Below, piece after piece: positions 6,552 through 14,134 of a DNA stretch of 50,412 nucleotides. Each line of letters begins with the position of its first letter. The stretch's first letter is position 1. A program made the position numbers and the translations under genes. The stretch spans positions 1-50,412 of IMG/VR virus record IMGVR_UViG_3300018043_000001, one strand, 5' to 3'. The notes beneath the pieces were generated by a model. The model made no database searches. It was not told the DNA's origin and worked only from the letters and a program-made list of their open reading frames with translations. This DNA comes from a virus.

Positions 6552-7234
6552 TTACCGGCAGGCTCCGAGGCGACGCCCCAGGCGCCGTCCTTGTTGTTGA
6601 GCGAGAGCTTGGCCTCCCAGAGCTTGGGCGCCGAGCCGGGGGTGAAGTCGCCGGGCTCGCCCTTGATCGTCCAGTGGCCGGTCAGCAGGTCGACCTCGCC
6701 GGAGAACTTCGCCACGCCGCGCGCGTTGGCGGGCGCGGGCAACGCCGGGAAGAAGTCCGCCGTCGCGTAGTCGATGTCATAGGGGCCAGCGTCGCGGATC
6801 TGCTTGGCCGCGCAGCCCGCGGGGATCGCGCTGTTGCCATCCCAGTCGGCCAACCAGCAGCTGAACTGACCGGGGTGCAGGCCAGCCGCCACGAGCCGCG
6901 CGCGGCACTCGACGATCACCGGGCCGTTACCGTACGGCCCTGGTCGGTAGATGCCGTGCGCGAGCCCGTCCTTGACGAACTCCACGATGTCGTCCGGGGT
7001 GCCGGGGTTGCCCTCTTCGATGTCGAGGATGCGCGCTCGCGTGCTCGGCAGCGCCGCGATCGAGACCAGGCGGCCGATCGCGAGCAGGTGCGGGAAGCGG
7101 GCGCACAGATGGCCCCAGGATGCGGCGTAGGCCAGGTCGCAGTAGGTGGCCGCGGCTTCGGTGTTGGCGGGGATCGAGTAGACGTCGATCGCGTCGAAGA
7201 ACTCAACCTCGGCGCCTGTGAGAAACGGATGCAA
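6548..7234 (-). CDS. GH25-like (glycosidase-type) endolysin
   Basis: Landmarks of the GH25-like fold common in actinophage lysins appear in order: FFDAIDVYSI near the N-terminus, RILDIEEGNPG, then HGIYRPGPYGNGPVIV, FSCWLADWDGN and QIRDAGPYDIDYATADFF. The DIEEG motif holds the candidate catalytic acids. Such enzymes cut the glycan strand of peptidoglycan. The last 55 residues form a strand-rich extension (KLSLNNKDGAWG) which may bind the wall. Start is TTG at 7234, preceded by AAAAGGA at good spacing. The neighbours are a frameshifted membrane gene upstream and the holin-like gene downstream. Confidence 0.72.
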   Translation of the reverse strand: MHPFLTGAEVEFFDAIDVYSIPANTEAAATYCDLAYAASWGHLCARFPHLLAIGRLVSIAALPSTRARILDIEEGNPGTPDDIVEFVKDGLAHGIYRPGPYGNGPVIVECRARLVAAGLHPGQFSCWLADWDGNSAIPAGCAAKQIRDAGPYDIDYATADFFPALPAPANARGVAKFSGEVDLLTGHWTIKGEPGDFTPGSAPKLWEAKLSLNNKDGAWGVASEPAGK

Positions 7235-7274
7235 GATGGTCCTTTTGTGGGATGGTGCGCTAAAGCCTACGTGC

Positions 7275-7749
7275 TCAGGAGCCCGGCGGATACTTGTAGG
7301 AGTCCGGGTCGCGAGCCGTCAGGATGAAGTGCTCGAAGACCTTCGTCTGTGCTGCCGTTAGGGGTGTGGCCGCGCCGCCGTCCAGGTTCGGGACGCAGTT
7401 GTAGAGCGGCAGCGCCCGACCGGCGTACTCTTCGCGGTCGGTGTCGTCGAGGATGTTCTGATCGAGGTCCCCGCGCAACAACCATCTGCCGGAAGCAGAT
7501 GCGGTAGTCGGCGTCCTCGATCGCCCTCTGGTTGGCCGCGATGTGCTTGGTGTTCGCCTGGACGCTACGCAGGAGCACCAGCGTGCCGATGCTGAGCGCG
7601 AGCGCCACGAGGACCACCAGCACGAGCGCCGCGCCCTGGTAGCGCGAACGGCCGCCGGCACCTCCCTGGCCTCCCGTGCCGCCGGTCCCGCCGCCGAGCG
7701 CGCCGGGCTCCCCCGGCTGCCCCGGCTGGCCTTCTTCACCAAAACTCAT
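7275..7749 (-). CDS. Collagen-like membrane protein with +1 frameshift
   Basis: The 5' part starts MSFGEEGQPGQPGEPG, a Gly-X-Y collagen-like stretch to about residue 33, followed by a TM helix (AALVLVVLVALALSIGTLVLL) and ANTKHIAANQRAIEDADYRICF. This frame then turns into Arg/Pro-rich nonsense, while the +1 frame becomes a normal sequence (DLDQNILDDTDREEYAG through YNCVPNLDGG to SYKYPPGS) ending at 7275. The switch falls at a run of four G on the minus strand (7469-7472). It could be a programmed +1 shift, a real mutation, or an indel error. ATG at 7749 overlaps the preceding stop (ATGA) and AAAGG sits upstream. Function unknown; topology suggests an N-in, C-out membrane protein. Confidence 0.6.
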
Positions 7750-7955
7750 GGCTTACCTTTCAGCTCACTTTGAATGTCCAGGAGCAGGGCGTGGGTTTTC
7801 TGGCTGTTTTGCTGGGCCATCTGGTCCAGCCTCTCCAGCCTGACAGTGTTGGACTCGACCCTCTCCGCGAGGATGAACACGGTCACCGCCAGCACGACTC
7901 CGATCACCAACAATAGGGTCACCAGCCTCGCCATCGCCACTTGACGGTCGATCAT
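7746..7955 (-). CDS. Single-TM protein, 69 aa, holin/spanin-like size
   Basis: The first 30 residues include a TM segment (LVTLLLVIGVVLAVTVFIL), followed by a 35-residue helix with charged heptads (ERVESNTVRLERLDQMAQQ). Start is ATG 7955, with AAGG at eight bases; a GTG three codons earlier is possible. The gene overlaps about half of the previous gene in another frame. In context (membrane genes just before the lysin) it might be an antiholin or a spanin-like accessory protein, but nothing decides this. Confidence 0.5.
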   Translation of the reverse strand: MIDRQVAMARLVTLLLVIGVVLAVTVFILAERVESNTVRLERLDQMAQQNSQKTHALLLDIQSELKGKP

Positions 7956-8151
7956 CGTTGTCACCTTCGAATCGTTTGATGGTGGAGCCCCCAGTGAACA
8001 TGTATGCCGCGGCGAAGAGCATCACCGGGGTCGCCGCGACGGTGCCCGAATAGTTGCTCGTGAGCAATGCGATCAGATATCCGACCACCCACAGGATGGT
8101 GACGATGGTCGCGATTGCGAAGCGCAGGCTGGACTTGTCGAGTGGAGTCAT
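7765..8151 (-). CDS. Two-TM protein with long overlapping tail
   Basis: The first 65 residues look like a real small membrane protein with two TM helices (FAIATIVTILWVVGYLIAL and AATPVMLFAAAYMF). After KRFEGDNDD the same frame continues as a charged, Pro/Gly-rich tail that is coded over the 7746-7955 gene in another frame, for about 63 codons. Either the tail is real and the two genes overlap, or a frameshift joins the two TM helices to the next protein. Start ATG 8151 is one base before the previous stop. Function unknown; lysis or membrane role from context. Confidence 0.45.
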   Translation of the reverse strand: MTPLDKSSLRFAIATIVTILWVVGYLIALLTSNYSGTVAATPVMLFAAAYMFTGGSTIKRFEGDNDDRPSSGDGEAGDPIVGDRSRAGGDRVHPRGEGRVQHCQAGEAGPDGPAKQPENPRPAPGHSK

Positions 8152-9069
8152 TCACAGTCTCACGAACACGTAAATCTCGATCGCCGACATGCCGTAGACC
8201 CACGGGACCCAGATCCGCAGCGCCCCGGCGAGCAGCAACAGAGGCGCCAGCAGGATTGTCGAGAAGACGATCGCACGCACCGGCGTCGGCCACCTCAGGT
8301 CGCGCAACCTGATCGCTCGATCGGAGATGGCGGCCATCTCCGGATGCAGCGCCGCCGCCCCGAAGAAGATGAACGAGAACGAGTACGTCTGATCGCTCAG
8401 GCTGAACGGCACGCCCGCGGAGGACAGCTGCTGGTAGCCGGAATAGATGTCGCCGGCAATCCAGCACATGAAGCCCAGGGAAAGCAGCACCCCCGCGATG
8501 TTGACGCGATCCTGCGCGATGGCCAACCGCGCGAGCAGCCCCAGCAACACGATGTCGGCGGCCGGGTAGATGATGGCGAAGTTACTGCCTACGCCCATCG
8601 GCGTGGGCGCCATGATCAGCGCGAGCGCGATCACCGCAATCCCCATCACGCATCCGTCGATGATCGGCCCGGATGATCCCCTGGGCTCGTACTGACAGTT
8701 GAAGATGATCAGCGCCGCGGCGAAGCAGAGGTACGTGAGCACGCTGGGCACATCCGCCCAGCTGGGCAATGGGATCTGGACACCAAACAGCGCCTGATAG
8801 TTGGTGGCCATGATGCCGTTGGCGTAGGAGAAGAGCACCGCGGTGGCCAACAGGCACCACGGCCAGCGCCAGAAGCTCCGCGGCGGCAGCCAGATGCGCA
8901 TGCCGGCCATGATCGCGACAAAGCACAAGCTCTCGGTCGGGAGGTTGAGGAAGATCTGGTTGGAGACGAACCCCCGCAGGAAGCTGTCGATATGGATTCC
9001 GAAGGCCCAGAACAACGAGAGCAGCGAAGCTCCAGCCAGCCACCACCACCACCAGAGCTTCTGCTTCAC
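8152..9069 (-). CDS. Eight-TM sensor-like membrane protein, no output domain
   Basis: The protein is almost entirely hydrophobic, with about eight TM helices, a run of tryptophans at the N-terminus, and a helix containing IIDGCVMGIAVIALALIMAP followed by FAIIYPAADIVLLGLLARL. This Asp-initiated helix plus Tyr-Pro-x-x-Asp pattern is characteristic, in my recollection, of the membrane sensor halves fused to GGDEF diguanylate cyclases in Actinomycetota. Here no GGDEF, EAL or kinase domain follows: the gene ends after a last TM. GTG at 9069 overlaps the fibre gene stop. It may be a captured host domain that alters c-di-GMP signalling or serves the membrane in lysis; both are inference. Confidence 0.55.
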   Translation of the reverse strand: MKQKLWWWWWLAGASLLSLFWAFGIHIDSFLRGFVSNQIFLNLPTESLCFVAIMAGMRIWLPPRSFWRWPWCLLATAVLFSYANGIMATNYQALFGVQIPLPSWADVPSVLTYLCFAAALIIFNCQYEPRGSSGPIIDGCVMGIAVIALALIMAPTPMGVGSNFAIIYPAADIVLLGLLARLAIAQDRVNIAGVLLSLGFMCWIAGDIYSGYQQLSSAGVPFSLSDQTYSFSFIFFGAAALHPEMAAISDRAIRLRDLRWPTPVRAIVFSTILLAPLLLLAGALRIWVPWVYGMSAIEIYVFVRL

Positions 9070-10499
9070 AGCGCACGAACCAGATGGTTGACCGCCAGTG
9101 CGGGCTGCACGTTGCTGTGAGCGGCGTCGGCGTTACGAGCCGCCAGCGAGTGCCCGTGGCCGGTGTCGCTGACAGAGTGATTATGCCCGCTGTCCCAGAC
9201 GGAGTGATAGTGGTTCAGGGCGCCGCCGGTCGAATTATAGATACCGCCAGAGCGCCCGAGGCTGGCGTAGGCAGTTGCCGTCCCGGGGCTGGTCGCGAAG
9301 GGGCCGTTGCTCGCCATCAGGATGCCTGAGCCGGTGACGCCGGTCGCGGTTCGGGTGCTGATCCCCGACTGGCTCTCGACGAAGTTGGTATCGGCGGCAG
9401 CGCCGTGGCTATGGCCGTTGTCACCGAAGGAGATGTTGTCGCTGTGAGTGTGCTGGGCATCGCTCGTCGAGGTCATGCTCACACCGTTTGAGCTGGTGAT
9501 CGCCGCGGCTGTCGTCCCAGTGGACCCGCTGGAGAACTGCGCATAGCCGGTGTTCGTGCCACCGTTGCCGTTGACGCCCGATTGGCTGGCCGTGAGCGTG
9601 ACCGTCTCGCCACCGAACTTCGACAGCAACGCGGGCCTGTTGGTCGGTAGGTTCACACCCGAGGGGTCCTTCTGTACGAGCGCCAGCCCCGCGGCGTTGG
9701 GGATGTTGAAGTTCGCGCCCGAGCCGCCCTGGGAGTAGCCGAGGACCGCGAACAGCGCCGGATAGCTGGCGACCGCGAGCGAGCGGCCGTCCATGATCAG
9801 CCAGGCCGCGGTGTCCGAAACCTGATCGGTGGAGGCCAGCGACTGGATCACCGATCCGACTGGAGGCGTGCCGGCCGCCTGGATCCCCAGCTCCGTCTGG
9901 GGCATGTAGGGCACGCCGGACGTCGGGTCCGCCGTGCAGATCATCGCCGAGGTGATCGCGGTCACGCCCGCCAGCACGAGAATGTGCGCGAGCGGGACAC
10001 AGACCGACGTCGCCAGCGAGCCGCCGAGCGTCGCCGCGTAGGAGTTGATCTGCGCCGTCGTGAGCGCCGTGACGCTGGAGCTGGGCGTTCCGGTGGCCAC
10101 GCCGAACTGAGCGCCGCCACCGCCGTCAGGTGCGCCGCTGGAGGCATCGTCGACCTGGAAGTACACGGTGTCGATGCGCCCGAGGCCCGACCCCGAGGCC
10201 GGAGCGGCGCTGACGCCGACGCTGGTGGTGGCGTCGTTCTCGGCGTAGTACTGCCCGAGCGGCGAATAGGCGGCGCCCACCGGCGGCGCCACGAGCGTGC
10301 CGCGGCACGGCCACCAGATCCGGCCGGGGCCGATGTTGACCATCATCCCCGGCACCGCGAGCGCGCTCACCTGCAGGTCATTCTGGGCGATCGTGCCGCC
10401 GCCGGGAGCGAGGATCGAGGCGAGCGCCTGGCGGAAGATGCTCGCGGGGTGTAGCACGCCGGACGCTTCGACGACGTACGGCGGTGTGGTCAGGGTCAT
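9066..10499 (-). CDS. Tail-collar-type fibre (receptor-binding) protein
   Basis: The middle has the collar-domain pattern: PPVGSVIQSLASTD...WLIMDGRSLAVASYPALFAV, with a Gly/Asn-rich strand (GSGANFNIPNAAG). The C-terminal third is rich in HxH pairs (DAQHTHSD, GHSHGAAAD, HYHSVWDSGHNHSVSDTGHGHS) and ends NVQPALAVNHLVRAL, as in the metal-threaded tip of short tail fibres (T4 gp12-like) and microcystin-dependent-protein relatives. This suggests a trimeric adhesin binding the host surface. At 477 residues it lacks a long shaft; the N-terminal 150 residues probably attach it to the tail tip. It overlaps its neighbours by four bases on both sides. Confidence 0.72.
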   Translation of the reverse strand: MTLTTPPYVVEASGVLHPASIFRQALASILAPGGGTIAQNDLQVSALAVPGMMVNIGPGRIWWPCRGTLVAPPVGAAYSPLGQYYAENDATTSVGVSAAPASGSGLGRIDTVYFQVDDASSGAPDGGGGAQFGVATGTPSSSVTALTTAQINSYAATLGGSLATSVCVPLAHILVLAGVTAITSAMICTADPTSGVPYMPQTELGIQAAGTPPVGSVIQSLASTDQVSDTAAWLIMDGRSLAVASYPALFAVLGYSQGGSGANFNIPNAAGLALVQKDPSGVNLPTNRPALLSKFGGETVTLTASQSGVNGNGGTNTGYAQFSSGSTGTTAAAITSSNGVSMTSTSDAQHTHSDNISFGDNGHSHGAAADTNFVESQSGISTRTATGVTGSGILMASNGPFATSPGTATAYASLGRSGGIYNSTGGALNHYHSVWDSGHNHSVSDTGHGHSLAARNADAAHSNVQPALAVNHLVRAL

Positions 10500-10837
10500 C
10501 GGCGCATCCTCGCAATCGCGGCCAGGTGGGTTTCGATCGCCGCCAGACGATCCTCGATCGAAGGCTCGGGCGGCGCGGGGGGCGGACCTGAGAGGTAGAG
10601 GCGCATCCGGTACTCGGCCCCCGCGGCGATCTCCTGGATGCGCTCGAACGCACCCTCGTCAGCCGGGATCGGCACCTCCACGAATAGCTCGTCTTCGCGT
10701 TCGTCGAGGTCGTTGATCTTCGGATCCAGCTTGCGCTTGCGCGCTACGGGCTCGAAGCCGGCGACGTTCAGCGCTCGCGTGCAGTCCGAGAAGCGCCGCG
10801 CGCTGCCGCCGAGGATCGCTGTGGGTAGTTGCTCCAT
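10496..10837 (-). CDS. Small tail-region protein, 113 aa
   Basis: The protein has no recognised family. Residues 30-60 are strongly charged (RKRKLDPKINDLDEREDELF), the middle is an alpha/beta stretch, and the C-terminus is a Pro-rich linker followed by a helix with heptads (IEDRLAAIETHLAAIARMRR) that may oligomerise. It has a strong ribosome site (AGGAG before ATG 10837). Set between tail-tip proteins and the collar fibre, it is probably a fibre-attachment or tail assembly protein; this is inference from position. Confidence 0.55.
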   Translation of the reverse strand: MEQLPTAILGGSARRFSDCTRALNVAGFEPVARKRKLDPKINDLDEREDELFVEVPIPADEGAFERIQEIAAGAEYRMRLYLSGPPPAPPEPSIEDRLAAIETHLAAIARMRR

Positions 10838-10844
10838 GTCTCTC

Positions 10845-11360
10845 CTAAAGCTCGATCAGGATGAGGTTGCGCTGCCCGGTCGGGCTGACCACCGTGTTCG
10901 CCGCGGCGTTGCACTGCCAGGCCATCTGCAGCTTGGAGCCGGCCTTGCCCGCGGGGAGCGTGACCATCTGCATCACCGAGCCAGCGTAGAGGTCGCTGGA
11001 GCCTCCCGGCGAGCCGCCCGCGACCGCGTACATCTGGAAGCCCGGCTCGACCATCGAACCACCCGCGGGTGTGAACTGCGCCTGCAGGGCCAGGCCGTTC
11101 GCGGGCCACGTCGAGCCGGTGTAGTAGACGTCGATCTCATAGATGATCAGCGCCGAGCCGCCACGGAAGGTCTTCGTGATCAGCGCGTCGGCGATCGGCG
11201 TCATCGACGCGCCCGCGTTGTAGACCGTGCCGGATCCCAGCACACTGGTCACGAGCGGCAGGTGCGCGCGCACGTAGGTCTCCAGCGCGCCGATGCGCTG
11301 ATCGAGCGTCGCCAGCAGCGTTGCGAACGCGAGCCGCGCCGGATCGGAGTTGTTAGGCAC
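10845..11360 (-). CDS. Virion/tail-tip protein, paralogue A
   Basis: The first 25 residues (MPNNSDPARLAFATLLATL, then DQRIGALE) closely match those of the next upstream gene (MPNNPDPARLAFATALAALDQRI...), so the two are tandem paralogues. The rest is a strand-rich domain (IYEIDVYYTGSTWPANGLAL; MVTLPAGKAGSKLQMAWQ) of jelly-roll type composition. Likely role: tail tip or fibre accessory, with the N-terminal helix as the shared docking element. The 8-base overlap with the upstream gene fits coupling. Confidence 0.55.
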   Translation of the reverse strand: MPNNSDPARLAFATLLATLDQRIGALETYVRAHLPLVTSVLGSGTVYNAGASMTPIADALITKTFRGGSALIIYEIDVYYTGSTWPANGLALQAQFTPAGGSMVEPGFQMYAVAGGSPGGSSDLYAGSVMQMVTLPAGKAGSKLQMAWQCNAAANTVVSPTGQRNLILIEL

Positions 11361-11925
11361 TGGTGCTCAGCTCGATCGTCGTAAGCTGGATCTGATCCTG
11401 CCAGCCGAGCACGGAGTTGGGCACGCTCGTGCCGGGTGTGTAGAACAGGGGTGTGATCTGGACATTTTCCTGCGCCGCGACGCCCAGCACCTGCGTCAGG
11501 CACACCGTGTAGATCGCGCCCGAGCCTCCCGCGACGCCTCCGGGCACAGCCTGCATGGCGGCCCCGAGCGCTGCGAAGCTGAGATCGTTGAACGTCTGAT
11601 AGAGCTGCGCCTGCAGTCCCCCCGCCGGCCAGGGATTGAGCGTGCAGTAGACGTTGAACACCAACGACAGCAATGTCTGCCCCGTGCGCAGGTCGACCCC
11701 CTCTGACTCGGAGGGGTTCAGCAGCGTCCATACCGTGCCGGTGAACGGGTCGATGCCGTTGGCGAACTGGTTGAAGCTCATCGAGAACCCGACGCCATAG
11801 TCGATCGCCGGCAGGGCGTTGGGCACCTGCATCCGTGCCAGCACTTCGAGCGAGCTGATGCGCTGGTCGAGCGCCGCCAGCGCTGTTGCGAACGCGAGCC
11901 GCGCGGGATCCGGGTTGTTGGGCAT
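11353..11925 (-). CDS. Virion/tail-tip protein, paralogue B
   Basis: Start ATG 11925 (MPNNPDPARLAFATALAALD) is preferred because it matches the paralogue at 10845-11360; a longer reading in this frame would overlap the upstream hub-like gene. The body has the same overall plan: helical N-terminus, then strand-rich segments such as LLSLVFNVYCTLNPWPAGGL and ENVQITPLFYTPGTSVP. Beyond the N-terminus the two paralogues are well diverged, which suggests different binding surfaces on a common anchor. Located between the hub-like protein and the fibre genes. Confidence 0.55.
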   Translation of the reverse strand: MPNNPDPARLAFATALAALDQRISSLEVLARMQVPNALPAIDYGVGFSMSFNQFANGIDPFTGTVWTLLNPSESEGVDLRTGQTLLSLVFNVYCTLNPWPAGGLQAQLYQTFNDLSFAALGAAMQAVPGGVAGGSGAIYTVCLTQVLGVAAQENVQITPLFYTPGTSVPNSVLGWQDQIQLTTIELSTSA

Positions 11926-11927
11926 GG

Positions 11928-13190
11928 CTAGAGCGGCGGGGCCGGGGGCGGCACGGTCTGCAGCGGCGGGATCCCGAGGTCGAGCGTCACGGTCGCGGCG
12001 CCCGAGTCGGCCACCTGGCAGGTCCAGCCGATGATCCTCCACTCGAAGCTCATGCCGTTCGGGAAGCGCGGGTCCGTGTTCTCTCCGGCGCCGGAAACGG
12101 GGTCGATGGTCATGAGCAGATCGTCGCCGAGCCCCCAGCTCCCAAAGGGCAGCGTCGCGGTCGGCGGGATCACGCCCGCGGCGTTGGGCGGGGTGACCCT
12201 GAACTTGAAGGTGGGGGTGACGACGGGGTAGCAGAAGATGCCCAGATCGCCCTCGGCCACGTTGGTGAGCGTCGCCTGGTCGGTGATCTGGGTCCGGGAG
12301 AAGGTGCGCTCCACGAGCGGGTAGCCGGGGATCGCGGCAGAGATCGCCACCGGCGAGATCCCACCCGTTCCCGAGCCCGTCTCGGCGACGCCCGTGGCCT
12401 GTTGAGAGCCATCCTCCGGGTAGGTGTAGCTGCCGTCCTTGATCGTGAATATCTGCAGGCCCTTCTGAGCGAATGTCTGCCCCTGGCGCGGGAACCAGAG
12501 GTTCATCACCACGCTCGGCACCTTCGTCACGATCGCCGCCGCGCCGACGCCCGTGGTCGTGTAGATGTAGGCCACGTCGAAGGAGTAGTCAAAGCCGGCC
12601 TGGTAGCCCATCTGCGAGAGCAGGCTGACGATGGAGTCGATCGTCTGCAGGCTCGTGCCGGGGTAGCTCGGAGCGACCTGGAAACCGTTGGAGGGCGCCG
12701 AGAGCGAGTAGGGCGAGTTGAGCACGAGCGTCATCCCGGCCATCCCCAGCAGCGGCGTGTTGGTCGCGTTGGTCGCGTTGTTGGAGTTGGCGTCGGAGAT
12801 GATCTGCTGCACGATCAGCATGGGATCCTCGCCGCTGGCGAAGGTCGTCCCGTAGTCCTTGGACTGCACGCGGCGCTGCCAGTAGGAGCCGAACTCGCTG
12901 GCGCCCACCTTCAAGGCTCTCATCGGATCGGCGCTGTCATAGGAGCGCGTCCAGTTGATCCCTCCCCAGACGAGCGTTCCGTTGTAGTCGACGAAGGTGC
13001 AGCTCGACGTCGGCGCGCTCGCCTGGTCCCAGCCCAGGGCCTGCACGCGCGGATCGTTGAGCGAGATCTGCCCCGTCCACGGTCCGGGCTGGTTGAGCGA
13101 CTGGCCGAAGCTCACTCCCTGGTAGGGCAGCGCCGCCGTCACCTTGCCGGTGAGCAGGTTGAGCGCTGGATATGTGAACGGGTTGGGCAT
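11928..13190 (-). CDS. Tail hub / minor tail protein, 420 aa
   Basis: The order tape measure, distal-tail-like protein, then this gene fits a tail-hub (baseplate hub, Tal-like) role, which connects tube and fibre. The sequence has WTGQISLNDPRVQALGWDQ near residue 40, then GTLVWGGINWTRSYDSAD, both typical of hub barrel domains in minor tail proteins, and a later region with EGDLGIFCYPVVTPTFKFRV. It ends in a Pro-rich tail (LQTVPPPAPPL). It has no peptidase motif. Length (420 aa) is short against hubs with enzymatic tails. TGATG overlap with 13190-14134. Confidence 0.6.
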   Translation of the reverse strand: MPNPFTYPALNLLTGKVTAALPYQGVSFGQSLNQPGPWTGQISLNDPRVQALGWDQASAPTSSCTFVDYNGTLVWGGINWTRSYDSADPMRALKVGASEFGSYWQRRVQSKDYGTTFASGEDPMLIVQQIISDANSNNATNATNTPLLGMAGMTLVLNSPYSLSAPSNGFQVAPSYPGTSLQTIDSIVSLLSQMGYQAGFDYSFDVAYIYTTTGVGAAAIVTKVPSVVMNLWFPRQGQTFAQKGLQIFTIKDGSYTYPEDGSQQATGVAETGSGTGGISPVAISAAIPGYPLVERTFSRTQITDQATLTNVAEGDLGIFCYPVVTPTFKFRVTPPNAAGVIPPTATLPFGSWGLGDDLLMTIDPVSGAGENTDPRFPNGMSFEWRIIGWTCQVADSGAATVTLDLGIPPLQTVPPPAPPL

Positions 13191-14134
13191 CAGAGCGTCA
13201 ACCAGGCATTAGCCCATTGGACTTCCATCGTGCCCGCCACCCACGCCGCGTCGCTCGTGTTGAACTCGATCGTGTTGGAGCCCGGCGGCAGGTTGAACCA
13301 CGTCGAGTAGGCGCTGAGCGCCGAGCGCCGCGAGACGCCTGTGGTCGTGCCCGCGGTGGTGTAGATCACGGTCTGCAGGTCGGTGTCCACGACGAGCGTG
13401 TCGCCTGCGTTGAGTGTGATCTGGAATGAGAGGTAGGGCGCTCCGGCGATCGAGAGGTTGCACACCGAGGGGTTCGTGCAGGGGCCGGTGAAGGTGATCA
13501 GCGGCCGCGTCTCGAAGCCGCCCGCGTTGACGCACGTCGCCAGACCCCCGAGCCCGCCCGCGCCGAACCCGAGCGCGAACGCGAACGGCAGCGGCGCACC
13601 GCCCGCGCTGGTGGGCAGCCCGACCGTCTCCGAGAGGCTCGGCACGCCATAGAAGCGCGGATCGGTCGCGTGCAGCAGCGAGGTCGCGATCACGCCGCCG
13701 GCGAACACGCGGTTGATGTCAAACGGGCAGTTGTGCTTGCGGGCGCGCGCGTTGGCGGCATAGCAACCGGAGGGCAGCTGAATGAACAGCGGCTGCTCGA
13801 TCGCGCCGCTGGGGCCGAGCACACTGCCGAGCAGGCGCATGTTTGACTCCAGCGCCTGCGCCGCCGCGGTGGTGGGCAGCGCGCCGGTCGCGAAGTAACC
13901 GCTCGATACCAGCTGGGTGATCGTGATGTCGCGACCGGGCAGCACATCGAACCCGGCCAGCTCACCCTGATCGAGCGCTCGCTGCGTGTCCCCCGCGGAG
14001 ACGCTGGGCATATCGAGCACAAGGCTCTGCAGAAAGGTGGGCTTCGTCTTGTCAATGCCGCCGAAGGTGACGCCGCCGAACTGCAGCTGATAGGACTCCA
14101 GCGTCGGAGCCGCGCTGAGGATCGGGAAGCTCAT
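13190..14134 (-). CDS. Distal tail (Dit-like) protein
   Basis: It follows the tape measure directly, as distal tail proteins do. The N-terminus (TLESYQLQFGGVTFGG) resembles the start of Dit-like N-terminal barrels, and the C-terminal half carries NPSVCNLSIAGAPYLSFQITLNAGD and strand-rich GxNTIEFNTSDAAW, typical of the galectin-like domain of such proteins. It would form the ring that joins the tail tube to the hub. Start ATG 14134 overlaps the tape-measure stop (TGATG). Confidence 0.62.
   Translation of the reverse strand: MSFPILSAAPTLESYQLQFGGVTFGGIDKTKPTFLQSLVLDMPSVSAGDTQRALDQGELAGFDVLPGRDITITQLVSSGYFATGALPTTAAAQALESNMRLLGSVLGPSGAIEQPLFIQLPSGCYAANARARKHNCPFDINRVFAGGVIATSLLHATDPRFYGVPSLSETVGLPTSAGGAPLPFAFALGFGAGGLGGLATCVNAGGFETRPLITFTGPCTNPSVCNLSIAGAPYLSFQITLNAGDTLVVDTDLQTVIYTTAGTTTGVSRRSALSAYSTWFNLPPGSNTIEFNTSDAAWVAGTMEVQWANAWLTL

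Noticed and set aside
11886-13310. Plus-strand 474-codon frame opposite the hub gene
   Set aside because: Arg/His/Gly-rich composition is the typical shadow of a GC-rich gene; no ribosome site.
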